Virus record (IMG/VR): IMGVR_UViG_3300042465_002836
Location: 1-58,220 of that record
Source of the DNA: a virus
Reading direction: 5' to 3' (one strand)
DNA length: 58,220 bases
Numbering within the stretch: position 1 is the first letter of the stretch; the number at the start of each line of letters is the position of its first letter. The translations under genes and the position numbers were made by a program. Below, piece after piece: positions 8,948 to 17,857 of the stretch. The notes beneath the pieces are model-generated. The model ran no database searches. It saw nothing but the letters and a program-made list of their open reading frames with translations, and was not told the origin of the DNA.

Positions 8948-9934
8948 ATGCCCACCATCATCTTCACCACCACGGGCGCAAGCACTTGGACGGTCCCTGC
9001 TGACTGGAATGACGCAGGGAGCACGATCCGTGTCATCGGCGCTGGTGCAGGCGGCGGTCGTGGCTCAGGAACGGCTTCTCGCGGCGGCGGCGGTGGTGGA
9101 GCGTACTCATCAGTTTCCGCCATTGGCATCACTGCGGGAGCCACGGTATACCTGTCAATCGGCGCTGGTGGCGCTGGTGGCGTATCAGGAAGCACTAACG
9201 GCGGCACTGGCGGCGACACTTGGCTTAACAAGACCGCCAATTCAGCCCCGACCCTTGCTACTGACGGCGCTCTTGCAAAGGGCGGTGTCGGCGCGACATC
9301 AACAACTGGCGGCGCTGGTGGATCTTCTGCTTCCGGCGTAGGAAGCACAAAGTATTCCGGCGGTACTGGCGGCGCTGGCGTAACCCAATCTTTCAATGGC
9401 GGCCCGGGTGGCGGTTCAGCGGCGGATGATACTGGCAACGGGTCCACTGGCGGCGCCCCAGCAAACGCCACACAAAGCGGCGGCGGCGGCGGTGCCGGTA
9501 CTGGTGGCGCGGGCAACATTGGCACTAGCGGCGGTGGAGCGGGTGGCGCTGGTGGCCTTAGCTATTCAGGCGGCGCTGGCGGTACTGGCGGCACTGCATT
9601 TGGAGGCACTGGCGGTACTGGAGCAAACGGTGCGGGCGGTGGCGGCGGCGGCGGCGCTGTTGGAGGTGCTGCGGGGACTGGCGGCCCCGGCGGCGCTGGC
9701 ACTGAATACACAATCACCGCAGGCGGCACCGCTGGTTCTGGTGGCGGCGGTGGCGGTGGCGGCGGCGCAAACACTAGCTTAGGCGGAACTTTTGGTAGCG
9801 GCGCTGCGGGCGGTTTGTACGGCGGTGGCGGCGGGTCCACTGGCGGCACCGGCACAAGCGGTGGCGCTGGCGCTCAGGGCGTAATCATCATCACTTACAC
9901 CCCGGCAACCAGTAACTTCTTCATGCTGTTCTAG
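8948..9934 (+). CDS. Glycine-rich adhesin-like protein
   Basis: Protein of 328 residues. The N-terminal 25 residues (TTTGASTWTVPADWNDAG) form the usual start of the glycine-rich tail-domain family; after that nearly half of the residues are Gly, in runs such as GGGGGG and repeats of GGAGG and GTGG up to residue 310. The protein ends with a short hydrophobic IIITYTP and SNFFMLF. The composition suggests a polyglycine-II helix bundle like the adhesin of phage S16. Lying directly after the fibre gene, it may be the fibre-tip adhesin. The short loops between Gly runs would set specificity. Confidence 0.6.
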   Translation: MPTIIFTTTGASTWTVPADWNDAGSTIRVIGAGAGGGRGSGTASRGGGGGGAYSSVSAIGITAGATVYLSIGAGGAGGVSGSTNGGTGGDTWLNKTANSAPTLATDGALAKGGVGATSTTGGAGGSSASGVGSTKYSGGTGGAGVTQSFNGGPGGGSAADDTGNGSTGGAPANATQSGGGGGAGTGGAGNIGTSGGGAGGAGGLSYSGGAGGTGGTAFGGTGGTGANGAGGGGGGGAVGGAAGTGGPGGAGTEYTITAGGTAGSGGGGGGGGGANTSLGGTFGSGAAGGLYGGGGGSTGGTGTSGGAGAQGVIIITYTPATSNFFMLF

Positions 9935-9943
9935 GAGCCAACC

Positions 9944-11137
9944 ATGGCAACCACCAATCTTGCGATGACCCTGCCCACCGTGGGTGGCTCCACAAACGCA
10001 TGGGGCGGCACGCTCAACGACAATCTTGATATCATTGATGCTGTCTTCGCCACGGCGGGGACCGGCACGTCTGTCGGCTTGAACATCGGTTCTGGCAAGA
10101 CCCTGGCGGTTGCCGGCGCGCTTAATGTCACGGGGACAGTGACGCTTCCGGCCACGGCCAACATTACGAACTCCCAGACCTACACGATCAGCACGGTTGT
10201 CGGTAGCGCCAGTTCCGGCGTTGCCACGGTCACTTTCTCTCCCGCTGCCTCTATCATCGTGGGAACCCTCATCACGATCAGCGGGACCACAAATTTCAAT
10301 GGCAATCATACAGTAACGTCATCTTCCGCCGGATCTGCGTCTTTTGCCACGGGGACCACGGCAACTGATGTAGGCGGCAGTCTATATTTCCCGCTTACCA
10401 TTGTTACGGCGTCTGGTGTCCAAACGCTGACCAACAAGACGCTTCAAGACGTTGCTCTGGCCGGTAACGTGACGGGCACCTATTCGCTCCTCGGCACTCC
10501 AACGCTTGGCAGCGCCCTGACCAGCTTGGGAAACATCACATTCACAAAAGCAACGCCCATAATCACGCTTGATAATAGCGGCTCAACTTTTGGATATCGC
10601 TTCCAAGCTGCCGTAGACACTACGGATGGAGGATTTTTCCTTCAACAACGCAGCGGCGTTTCATGGAATACGGCCCTGACCGTAGCAAGCGACCGAGGGC
10701 TTTTGATTGGTGGGGCGTCAGGCGGCTCTCAGGGCGTCGGCACCGTCAACGCAACAGGCTATTATGTGAACGGCAGCCTTCAGCCTATTAACCGTGGCTA
10801 TGCTTCAACCGGCACCATCAATATGACGGTCAATCAAACCATCACCCTAAGCCATGGCATGGCCGTCCTACCTGAAATTGTGACGTTCACCCTGACATGC
10901 ACTGATGCTGGTGGAGATGCGGGCTACGCGCAGAACGATCAGATCATGATCCCGCTTAACAACGGCCAGACCTTCAGCAGCAACAACTACGGCTACTCAA
11001 CCCAGATCTCATCCACCCAAATCATTATCAGGGTTGTGAACGGCGCTGGCCCACTGGTGATTGTGAACAAATCAACCAAGGCCCTGGCCGGATTAAATGA
11101 GAATAAGTGGAGTTTGCTGGTGCGCGCCTACGCCTAA
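9944..11137 (+). CDS. Second tail fibre-like protein
   Basis: Protein of 397 residues. The N terminus (MATTNLAMTLPTVGGSTNAWGG) is a conserved start shared by many phage fibre or baseplate-attached proteins and probably anchors it to the particle. Residues about 80-150 form one Ig-like beta-repeat, followed by TLTNKTLQDV, the motif also seen in the large fibre. The C-terminal 110 residues (VNQTITLSHGM onward) look like a compact receptor or chaperone-type domain. It completes a three-gene fibre cluster. Confidence 0.65.
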   Translation: MATTNLAMTLPTVGGSTNAWGGTLNDNLDIIDAVFATAGTGTSVGLNIGSGKTLAVAGALNVTGTVTLPATANITNSQTYTISTVVGSASSGVATVTFSPAASIIVGTLITISGTTNFNGNHTVTSSSAGSASFATGTTATDVGGSLYFPLTIVTASGVQTLTNKTLQDVALAGNVTGTYSLLGTPTLGSALTSLGNITFTKATPIITLDNSGSTFGYRFQAAVDTTDGGFFLQQRSGVSWNTALTVASDRGLLIGGASGGSQGVGTVNATGYYVNGSLQPINRGYASTGTINMTVNQTITLSHGMAVLPEIVTFTLTCTDAGGDAGYAQNDQIMIPLNNGQTFSSNNYGYSTQISSTQIIIRVVNGAGPLVIVNKSTKALAGLNENKWSLLVRAYA

Positions 11138-11183
11138 TCGGGCAATATTCACGCGCGGCGCGGTGCCGCTTAGGAGAACAAAA

Positions 11184-11342
11184 ATGGAAGATAAGGTCAT
11201 TAATATCAGCCTCAAGGCCAGCCAGTGGAATGCCGTCCTTGCGGCCCTTGGCAACGGCCCCTACGTCCAGGTCGCTGAGATCATTGCTGCGATCAAGTCG
11301 CAGGGTGAGGCCGCCCTGGTTCCCGCCAGCGCCGAGGAATAA
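11184..11342 (+). CDS. Small conserved phage protein before lysis genes
   Basis: Protein of 52 residues: INISLKASQWNAVLAALGNG then a helix ending IKSQGEAALVP. This short N-terminal strand, helix and hydrophobic-helix layout is a widespread phage family of unknown function. The ATG at 11184 has TAGGAG before it. It begins the lysis-cassette transcript order (this gene, membrane coiled-coil, holin, endolysin). Confidence 0.6.
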   Translation: MEDKVINISLKASQWNAVLAALGNGPYVQVAEIIAAIKSQGEAALVPASAEE

Positions 11343-11346
11343 GCGC

Positions 11347-11592
11347 ATGGACCTCCAGTCTCTAATCAACATTGCGGCTGGAGGTGCCCTTGCGCTGCTT
11401 GGGTGGCTGGGCAGGCAGTTGTGGGACGCGGTGGCTGAACTGCGCCGCGATCTCCACACCTTAGAAAAAGAACTCCCGGCCAAGTATGTACGCCGGGAAG
11501 AGTTCTCAGATGGCCTCCGCGAGATCAAAGAAATCTGTGCCAAGATCTTTGATAAGATAGACGCCCTTGAACATCGGAAGGTGGACAAGTAA
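11347..11592 (+). CDS. Membrane-anchored coiled-coil protein of the lysis cassette
   Basis: Protein of 81 residues with one N-terminal hydrophobic segment (LINIAAGGALALLGWLG) followed by a long charged helix with heptad-like spacing. Such proteins sit next to holins in many phages of alphaproteobacteria. It could assist the holin or play a spanin-like role, but it has neither a lipobox nor a clear periplasmic domain. Its stop overlaps the holin start (TAATG). Confidence 0.6.
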   Translation: MDLQSLINIAAGGALALLGWLGRQLWDAVAELRRDLHTLEKELPAKYVRREEFSDGLREIKEICAKIFDKIDALEHRKVDK

Positions 11593-11993
11593 TGGACCCA
11601 ATCTCTTCTATTGCTGGCCTCGCCAACACGTTGATTACCAAGATTTGGCCTGATCCCAAGGATCAAGCATCTGCTGAAGCCATGCTAATCAAGACGCAGA
11701 TGGATGCGGCCTTGGCTCAAGCCCAGCAGCAGATCGACATCAACAAGATTGAGGCGGCCTCGACAAACCCTTTTGTCAGCGGCTGGCGGCCTTTTGTCGG
11801 CTGGGCATGTGGCGTGGCGTTTGCCGCACACTTCATCCTGCTGCCTTTGCTTAATTGGCTGGCCCAGTTATTCGGTCATGACCCCATCACCATTCCATTT
11901 GACATGGACACATTATCAACCGTCCTCATGGGCTTGTTGGGCTTGGGGGCCATGCGAACAGCGGAAAAAGTGGCCGGGGTTGCACGCAAATGA
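11592..11993 (+). CDS. Holin, GTA three-transmembrane-segment type
   Basis: Protein of 133 residues. After an amphipathic N-terminal half rich in Gln and Ala comes the family signature GWRPFVGWACGVAF, then hydrophobic segments at about residues 68-95 and 108-125, and a short basic tail. This matches the holin family first described for release of gene transfer agents in Rhodobacterales. It would form the inner-membrane hole that lets the endolysin, which has no signal peptide, reach the cell wall. It overlaps the endolysin gene by four bases. Confidence 0.8.
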   Translation: MDPISSIAGLANTLITKIWPDPKDQASAEAMLIKTQMDAALAQAQQQIDINKIEAASTNPFVSGWRPFVGWACGVAFAAHFILLPLLNWLAQLFGHDPITIPFDMDTLSTVLMGLLGLGAMRTAEKVAGVARK

Positions 11994-12502
11994 AGGGCAA
12001 TTTTGACCTCTGCTTGGCGATGCTTTTGTCTCACGAAGGCGGCTTCGTGAACCACAAGTCTGACCCAGGCGGCATGACCAATCTGGGCGTCACGCGACAG
12101 ACTTGGGAGATGCACGTCGGCCACTCCGTTGAGGAGGCTGATATGCGCGCCCTTAAACCGCATATGGTCGCGCCGCTCTACAAGAAGAGCTATTGGGACA
12201 AGGTTAAGGGGGACGCCCTGCCGTCAGGCGTGGACTATGCCGTCTTTGACATCGCCGTTAATTCTGGCGTGTCTCGGGCCGGGCGCATTCTGCAGCAGGC
12301 TCTTGGCCTAATTGATGATGGCATCATCGGACCAAACACCCTTGCGGCGACAAACGGCAAGAACACCCAAGACTTAATCAAGAAGATCTGCGATATTCGC
12401 CTGACGTTCATGCAGCGCCTCCCTACATGGCCTACCTTTGGTCGAGGCTGGGCCAAGCGGGTTGCTGAAGTTCAGGCTGATGCTCTGCTGATGGCAGATT
12501 AA
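11990..12502 (+). CDS. Endolysin, glycoside hydrolase family 108
   Basis: Protein of 170 residues. The HEGGFVNHKSDPGGMTNLGVT stretch near residues 15-35 is the GH108 N-acetylmuramidase core, with the catalytic Glu in EGG (Glu16). The C-terminal half (DIAVNSGVSRAGRILQQALG, then DGIIGPNT) is the peptidoglycan-binding type that accompanies GH108. There is no signal peptide, so export depends on the holin just upstream (ATGA overlap). Length is normal for the family. Confidence 0.88.
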   Translation: MKGNFDLCLAMLLSHEGGFVNHKSDPGGMTNLGVTRQTWEMHVGHSVEEADMRALKPHMVAPLYKKSYWDKVKGDALPSGVDYAVFDIAVNSGVSRAGRILQQALGLIDDGIIGPNTLAATNGKNTQDLIKKICDIRLTFMQRLPTWPTFGRGWAKRVAEVQADALLMAD

Positions 12503-12511
12503 GGAGCCGCA

Positions 12512-13234
12512 ATGACCACCGGATTGACTTATAATGATTACGTCAACCAGATCTCTACTCTGGCGGTGGTTTCTCCGACTGACTCAGCGTTCCTGACGAT
12601 CCTGCCCCAGATGCTGACCTATGCAGAGAACAGGATCTACCGCGACCTCGACTTCCTCTCGACCACCCAGGCGTTGACAGGGTACAATTTCAGCATTGGT
12701 TCGCGCAGCCTTGCGATCCCAGCAAACGATTTTGTGGCGCTGCAGCAGATCAACGTAATCACGCCGGCAAACGTTGACATAGCAAACAGCGGCACCAGGG
12801 TGACGCTCCTGCCCGCAACTAAAGAATTCATCGACAACGTGTACCCTAGCTCCGCATCTGCTGGGGTTCCCGCCTACTTTGCTCTGTTTAACCAGAGCAC
12901 CATCTTGGTGGGTCCATGGCCTGATCAGGCTTACTCTGTTGAGGTGGTTGGGACGTATCGGCCAGCATCTCTCTCGGCTGATCCGGCAACGCAAACCACG
13001 TTCATCAGCTTGTATCTGCCCGATCTCCTGATCATGGCTTCAATGGTCTATATCTCAGGCTACCAGCGAAATTTTGGTCGAGCGAATGACGATCCTCAGA
13101 TGGCCGTCTCTTACGAGAGCCAATACAAGACCCTGATGCAGGGCGCGATGGTTGAGGAGGCCCGCAAGAAGTTTCAGTCTTCTGGCTGGACCTCAATGTC
13201 GCCGTCGCCCGTCGCAACTCCGACCAGGGGATAA
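12512..13234 (+). CDS. Phage adaptor / tail-assembly protein
   Basis: Protein of 240 residues. The N-terminal LPQMLTYAENRIYRDLDFL segment and following SRSLAIPANDFV are typical of a podovirus adaptor family that forms the ring between portal and nozzle. It precedes the nozzle-like gene by three bases, the usual pairing. The lysis cassette separates it from the fibre and connector genes, an unusual order. The role is inferred from family likeness and position. Confidence 0.6.
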   Translation: MTTGLTYNDYVNQISTLAVVSPTDSAFLTILPQMLTYAENRIYRDLDFLSTTQALTGYNFSIGSRSLAIPANDFVALQQINVITPANVDIANSGTRVTLLPATKEFIDNVYPSSASAGVPAYFALFNQSTILVGPWPDQAYSVEVVGTYRPASLSADPATQTTFISLYLPDLLIMASMVYISGYQRNFGRANDDPQMAVSYESQYKTLMQGAMVEEARKKFQSSGWTSMSPSPVATPTRG

Positions 13235-13237
13235 ACC

Positions 13238-16177
13238 ATGCCCCACGCAAGCCTCAAGGTCATTCCCGGGGTTGATCAGAACAAGACGCCCGCCCTCAAT
13301 GAAGCGGCAATCTCGCAGAGCCAGCTTATTCGTTTCATCCCGGACCGAAGCGGCCTTGGCTTGCCTCAGAAGCTGGGCGGCTGGACCAAGTTCTTTGCCA
13401 GCGCAATCAGTTCAACCATCCGCAATATGTGGGCCTGGGCTGACTTAAACGGGACTAACTATCTGGCGGTAGGGGCGGAAACGTCTCTCAACACAATTCA
13501 GCCTGGCGCTCTACTTACGTCCCAAGCAATTACTGACGTTGCCTATACTATTTCTAAGTCCATTACGTCAATCAGCGGCAATGGAACTACTGTTACTTTG
13601 GGGTTTTCTGGGTCGTATACATTCCCTGTTGGAACAAACATTACTGTTTCTGGCACATCTGTTGCTGGATATGATGGAACTTATGTTGTAACGGCATCCA
13701 CTACCACGTCCGTAAGCTATGCAAATACCACAACAGCAGCAGCCACTGGCGGGACGGTAAGTTCAGATACCAACGTGGTGACCCTCACATTTGCCGGTCC
13801 ATACACCTTCCCGGTCGGAACAAACATTGTCGTGACCGGCCTGGTCCCGACCAGCTACAACGGCAATTATGCCGTGCTAGCATCAACGTCCACTACGGTC
13901 AGCTACCTAAGCCCCATTACCGGGGCGGCGACCACGACAGGAAGCGCCGTCTCCGCTTATGGCGATGTTCTCAACGCCATCACCCCGCAGACCTTTACGG
14001 ATAGCTCAACTGTTCGTTTTGAGACTACGGCTGGAAGTTCTTTTGTCACGATTACTGACAGCGTCACCCAGTCCATAACTTCAGTTAGCGGAAATGGAGC
14101 CACCGTAACTCTGGGCTTTACTGGGCCATTTACATATTCGGTTGGCACTGTAATTACTGTTTCTGGGGTGTCTGTTGCTGGCTACAACGGCACATATACA
14201 GTAACCGCCTCAACCACCACATCAGTTAGTTACCGTAATTCTACAACTGCCGCAGCTAGCGGCGGAACTTTCTTTAATGCCAACTCTATTAGCAGCTACA
14301 CTTCTGTATATATTCAAACTCCAGTAAGTGTTGGCGGGCTTATTTTGTTTGGCGCGTACCAGTGTCAAGCGGTAAGTGCTACGGATTACATCATTCAGGC
14401 TCGAGATACACTGGGAAATCCTGAACTTGCTCTATGGACAACCGCATCCGAGACAATCACATCCGGCAGCGGTAGTGGCACGACCGCGACGATGAATTTT
14501 GCCGGCCCGTACACTTTTGAGGTCGGCAGCACTATTACCGTCGCGGGCGTGACGCCTTCTGGTTACAATGGCACCTACATCGTTACTTCGCCTACGACCA
14601 CGACATCGGTCAAATATGCCAACGCCACAACAGCCGCGGTAACCGTTTTCGGCACCGTCTCCAATTTTGGAGCGGTTCCACTATTCACCACAGCATCAGG
14701 GTCATCCTCCGTCACCCTTACTCTGTCCAATCACGGCCTTACGGTGGGCCGGGAATACCCAATCCTGGTTGCCGTGACGGTCGGCGGCCTGACCATGCCG
14801 GTGGGCAACTACATCGTCACGTCAGTGCCATCAGTGTATGAGTTCACGCTCCAGGCCCCATCCCCGGCGACATCCACTGCGTCCGTCTATCAGAACGGCG
14901 GGCTGGTTCAGTTCCAGTATTTTGTCGGCCTCGGCCCTATAACAACGGTCGGCGGAACTTACGGCCAGGGCAATTACGGCGATGGCCCATATGGCACGTC
15001 CTCCGCGCTCTCGCCTGGCAACACTGGAACGGCGATCACTGCCACTGACTGGACGCTCGACAATTACGGCAGCCTGCTGGTCGCTGTGCCGTATGGTGGG
15101 CCGATCTACATCTACGACCCCACCTCTGGCTCTTCCATTGCCACGATCATACCGACCGCGCCGGCAGCTAACGCCGGGGCTTTCGTGGCAATGCCCCAGA
15201 GGCAAATTGTGGCTTGGGGGACAACCTTCAGCGGCATCCAAGACCCTCTCCTGATCCGTTATTCAGACGCAAACGATCTGACCGCTTGGATAGGCACGAC
15301 CGTCAATCAGGCGGGCAGTTATGAAATTCCCCGAGGGTCTGAGATTGTCGGTGCGGTGCAGGCCCAGCAGCAGGGCCTGTTCTGGACTGACTTGGCGCTC
15401 TGGGCCATGCAATACGTTGGCCCCCCCTTGGTGTACGGCTTTAACGAGGTCGGCGTCGGCTGCGGCTTGATTGCGCCCAAGGCGGTCACCGTCATGAGCG
15501 GCGTGGCCTATTGGATGAGCCAAAGCCAGTTCTTCCGGTATGCCGGGGGCGGGGTTGAGCCAATCCTCTGCCCAATCTGGGACGTGATTTTCCAAGATCT
15601 GGACACCACCAAGCTTCGTGAGATCAGGGTGGCCCCAAATAGCCGTTTCAATGAGGTCGGCTGGTTCTACCCCACGACCGATCCGGTTCATCCGGTCAAG
15701 TACGCCAAGTACAACATCGGCCTAAACACCTGGGACTTTGGGAACCTTCACCGTACAGCTTGGATCAACCAATCGGTCCTTGGGCCGCCCATCGGGGCCT
15801 CTGGCGGGACAATCTACCAGCACGAAACCTCCCCTGACGCTGATGGCGAGCCGATGTTGTCGAGCTTCCAAACAGGGTATTTTGCCCTAGACGAGGCGGA
15901 TCAGAAAACCTTTGTGGACCAAATCTGGCCTGACATGCGGTGGGGCTATTACGGCGGGTCGCAAGACGCGACAGTAAGCATCACTTTTTTCGCCACTGAT
16001 TTTGCCGGGCAGACCCCAACGCAGTACGGGCCGTTCCCGGTGACCCAATCCACTACCTACGTCACGCCCAGGATGCGTGGCCGCCTTGTCTCAATCGCGG
16101 TGTCGAGCAGCGACTTGGGCTCGTTCTGGCGTCTGGGCAATATTCGCTACCGTCTCCAGCCTGATGGCCGGTTCTAG
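13238..16177 (+). CDS. Tail nozzle-like protein with inserted Ig-like repeats
   Basis: Protein of 979 residues. The N terminus (residues 1-90) and the region after residue 590 (WTLDNYGSLLVAVPYGGPIYIYD, then SEIVGAVQAQQQGLFWTDLALW) resemble beta-propeller nozzle or stabilisation proteins of short tails, like P22 gp10 or T7 gp12 in role. Between them lie four Ig-like repeats with a YTFPVGTNITVSG, GYNGTYTVTAS, TTSVSY pattern. The repeats at about 13545-13760 and 14070-14280 are visibly more AT-rich than the rest, which hints at separate acquisition. Confidence 0.6.
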   Translation: MPHASLKVIPGVDQNKTPALNEAAISQSQLIRFIPDRSGLGLPQKLGGWTKFFASAISSTIRNMWAWADLNGTNYLAVGAETSLNTIQPGALLTSQAITDVAYTISKSITSISGNGTTVTLGFSGSYTFPVGTNITVSGTSVAGYDGTYVVTASTTTSVSYANTTTAAATGGTVSSDTNVVTLTFAGPYTFPVGTNIVVTGLVPTSYNGNYAVLASTSTTVSYLSPITGAATTTGSAVSAYGDVLNAITPQTFTDSSTVRFETTAGSSFVTITDSVTQSITSVSGNGATVTLGFTGPFTYSVGTVITVSGVSVAGYNGTYTVTASTTTSVSYRNSTTAAASGGTFFNANSISSYTSVYIQTPVSVGGLILFGAYQCQAVSATDYIIQARDTLGNPELALWTTASETITSGSGSGTTATMNFAGPYTFEVGSTITVAGVTPSGYNGTYIVTSPTTTTSVKYANATTAAVTVFGTVSNFGAVPLFTTASGSSSVTLTLSNHGLTVGREYPILVAVTVGGLTMPVGNYIVTSVPSVYEFTLQAPSPATSTASVYQNGGLVQFQYFVGLGPITTVGGTYGQGNYGDGPYGTSSALSPGNTGTAITATDWTLDNYGSLLVAVPYGGPIYIYDPTSGSSIATIIPTAPAANAGAFVAMPQRQIVAWGTTFSGIQDPLLIRYSDANDLTAWIGTTVNQAGSYEIPRGSEIVGAVQAQQQGLFWTDLALWAMQYVGPPLVYGFNEVGVGCGLIAPKAVTVMSGVAYWMSQSQFFRYAGGGVEPILCPIWDVIFQDLDTTKLREIRVAPNSRFNEVGWFYPTTDPVHPVKYAKYNIGLNTWDFGNLHRTAWINQSVLGPPIGASGGTIYQHETSPDADGEPMLSSFQTGYFALDEADQKTFVDQIWPDMRWGYYGGSQDATVSITFFATDFAGQTPTQYGPFPVTQSTTYVTPRMRGRLVSIAVSSSDLGSFWRLGNIRYRLQPDGRF

Positions 16178-16186
16178 GAGTAGAAA

Positions 16187-16627
16187 ATGGCCGAAGGTGG
16201 CAATCAAAACATGGTTTCTGGCGGCGGGGATATCCTCACCGTCCAGAAGAATGGCGTCATTGCCATCAACAACCTCGCCGTCTTCTTTAAGCGGATTGCG
16301 GATAATCTTGATCAGATATCTCTCAATTCAGGCCCGTCTACGACATCAACGACGGTTGCCGCCAGTACAACCCAGCTTATTGTTGCGGGGACTGGTCGGC
16401 TGTTTGCTGTTTCTATCCCGGCGCACAGCGGCAGCGGTCAAGTGTTTGTCTATGACAGCGCCACAACCGGCGCGGTCGCCGCGACCAACTTGATCTTTGC
16501 CTGCCTCCCGGCAAACACCACTGGCTGGCTGTCCTATTACGCAGTCAATTTGGCCTATTCTAAGGGCCTCGTTATTAAGACCGACGCCAGCATGAACTGC
16601 GCCATTGCGTACACTCCGACCCCGTGA
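16187..16627 (+). CDS. Small beta-rich virion protein
   Basis: Protein of 146 residues: a short helical N terminus (residues 18-48, with NGVIAINNLAVFFKRIADNL), then a beta domain (TTVAASTTQLIVAGTGRLFAVSI). The layout suits a small tail or neck protein. It lies between the nozzle-like and the GGxY-motif gene and nearly abuts both. No family is recognised. Confidence 0.5.
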   Translation: MAEGGNQNMVSGGGDILTVQKNGVIAINNLAVFFKRIADNLDQISLNSGPSTTSTTVAASTTQLIVAGTGRLFAVSIPAHSGSGQVFVYDSATTGAVAATNLIFACLPANTTGWLSYYAVNLAYSKGLVIKTDASMNCAIAYTPTP

Positions 16628-16635
16628 GGCCAGAC

Positions 16636-17835
16636 ATGCCCCTATCCAAAGGCCGCAGCCAGAAGACGATCAGCCGGAACGTCTCTGAGATGGTTCGCTC
16701 TGGTCACCCGCAAGATCAGGCGGTGGCGGCTGCGCTGGACGTGGCGCGCCGGGTCGCCAAGGGAGATGGCGGCAGCCTCTCTGATATGAACTCTGACACC
16801 CACAGCATCATCGACGGCCTCAACCGCAGTAAGAATGCCCTGATGAATGGGCTCCCATCTATTCCGGCCCGGGTCATCAGCAGCAATGACATTGACCACC
16901 TGCAACTGTCTCCAGAGCGCGCCGCCGCCTTGGACAAGATGGCTGAAGTCAACCGCAAAAAGGGGGACTTCTTCTCGGCCAGCACGTTTGGTGATGAAGA
17001 CGGGCGGCGATGGAGCGTCGAGGATGTCTTGAACTACGCCGAGAACAAGCCCGTGGTCAAATTGCCCACCAAGGGATTTGTCAAAGACCAAGTTGATCAA
17101 TGGTGGCAGGGCAACGAAGAACGGGCAAAGAAGGCAATTCCCTCAGAGCAGCACCCCATCCTTGTCCTAAAGCACCGCACCGGGAAGGCCCGTGGTGGAG
17201 GCCTCTATGCCAACATCCACGCCAAGCAGGAGCGCATTGCCCGCGGGTCGAAAGAGAAGATGCGGAAGCCCGGGTCTGAAGGCGCGCCTACAGCCGATGC
17301 TTTCAAGGCATCCGAGCGTACCGCCAAGGCGGGCGGCGGGATGCTAGAGTATGCCAAGGGCGGAATGCCCCGTATGGGCGGCACCAAGACCAAGGTCCAC
17401 GTTGGCCCGATCCACAGCACGGTGGCCGGTCGCACTGACCATCTTCCGATCCATGTCCCGTCTGGGGCCTACGTCATTCCTGCCGACATCATTAGTTCAA
17501 TGGGCGAGGGCAACACGATGGCGGGTTTCAAGGTGGCAAAGTCCATCTTCTCTGCCGGGGCTTACGGCCAGAAGAAGCTGGGGGCCGGGATGCCTTACGG
17601 CGGCGGCGGCCTTCCCTACGGCGTGCCATCGCCCGGTAAAGCGGAGGGCGGCCCTACAGACACCGTCCCAATCGTCGCAGCCGGTGGCGAATATGTGATA
17701 TCACCTGAAGATGTTTCCGCCCTAGGCAGCGGAAGCCTAGATGACGGGCACAAGATACTGGATGAGTTCGTCAAGCAGCAGCGGTCAAAGACCGTCAAGA
17801 CATTGAAGAAGCTGCCTGGTCCAAAGAAGGACTAG
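16636..17835 (+). CDS. Virion-associated protein with GG-motif boundaries
   Basis: Protein of 399 residues. The basic N terminus (MPLSKGRSQKTISRNVSEMV) with SGHPQDQAVAAAL matches a widespread short phage module. The central part is helical; the C-terminal part contains DHLPIHVPSGAYVIPADIIS and later DTVPIVAAGGEYVISPEDVS, two versions of one beta unit found in phage virion proteins. Gly-rich stretches such as GGGLPYG separate the units. The ATG at 16636 follows GTGAGG; a GTG at 16624 is possible. It is probably an internal or tail protein. Confidence 0.5.
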   Translation: MPLSKGRSQKTISRNVSEMVRSGHPQDQAVAAALDVARRVAKGDGGSLSDMNSDTHSIIDGLNRSKNALMNGLPSIPARVISSNDIDHLQLSPERAAALDKMAEVNRKKGDFFSASTFGDEDGRRWSVEDVLNYAENKPVVKLPTKGFVKDQVDQWWQGNEERAKKAIPSEQHPILVLKHRTGKARGGGLYANIHAKQERIARGSKEKMRKPGSEGAPTADAFKASERTAKAGGGMLEYAKGGMPRMGGTKTKVHVGPIHSTVAGRTDHLPIHVPSGAYVIPADIISSMGEGNTMAGFKVAKSIFSAGAYGQKKLGAGMPYGGGGLPYGVPSPGKAEGGPTDTVPIVAAGGEYVISPEDVSALGSGSLDDGHKILDEFVKQQRSKTVKTLKKLPGPKKD

Positions 17836-17857
17836 GGAGCAAACCAGGAGATTTGAT

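Noticed and set aside
9562-9855. Proline-rich minus-strand frame opposite the glycine-rich gene
   Set aside because: Runs of Pro are simply the complement of Gly codons; no independent evidence of coding.
11028-11666. Minus-strand open frame over the lysis cassette start (212 codons)
   Set aside because: Antisense to four tightly packed genes with good starts; composition is shadow-like with no recognisable motif.
3301-13234. The connector genes at 3301 and 12512 as recent duplicates
   Set aside because: They are alike in length and in likely ring-forming role, but the sequences share no clear string; they match two different adaptor families.
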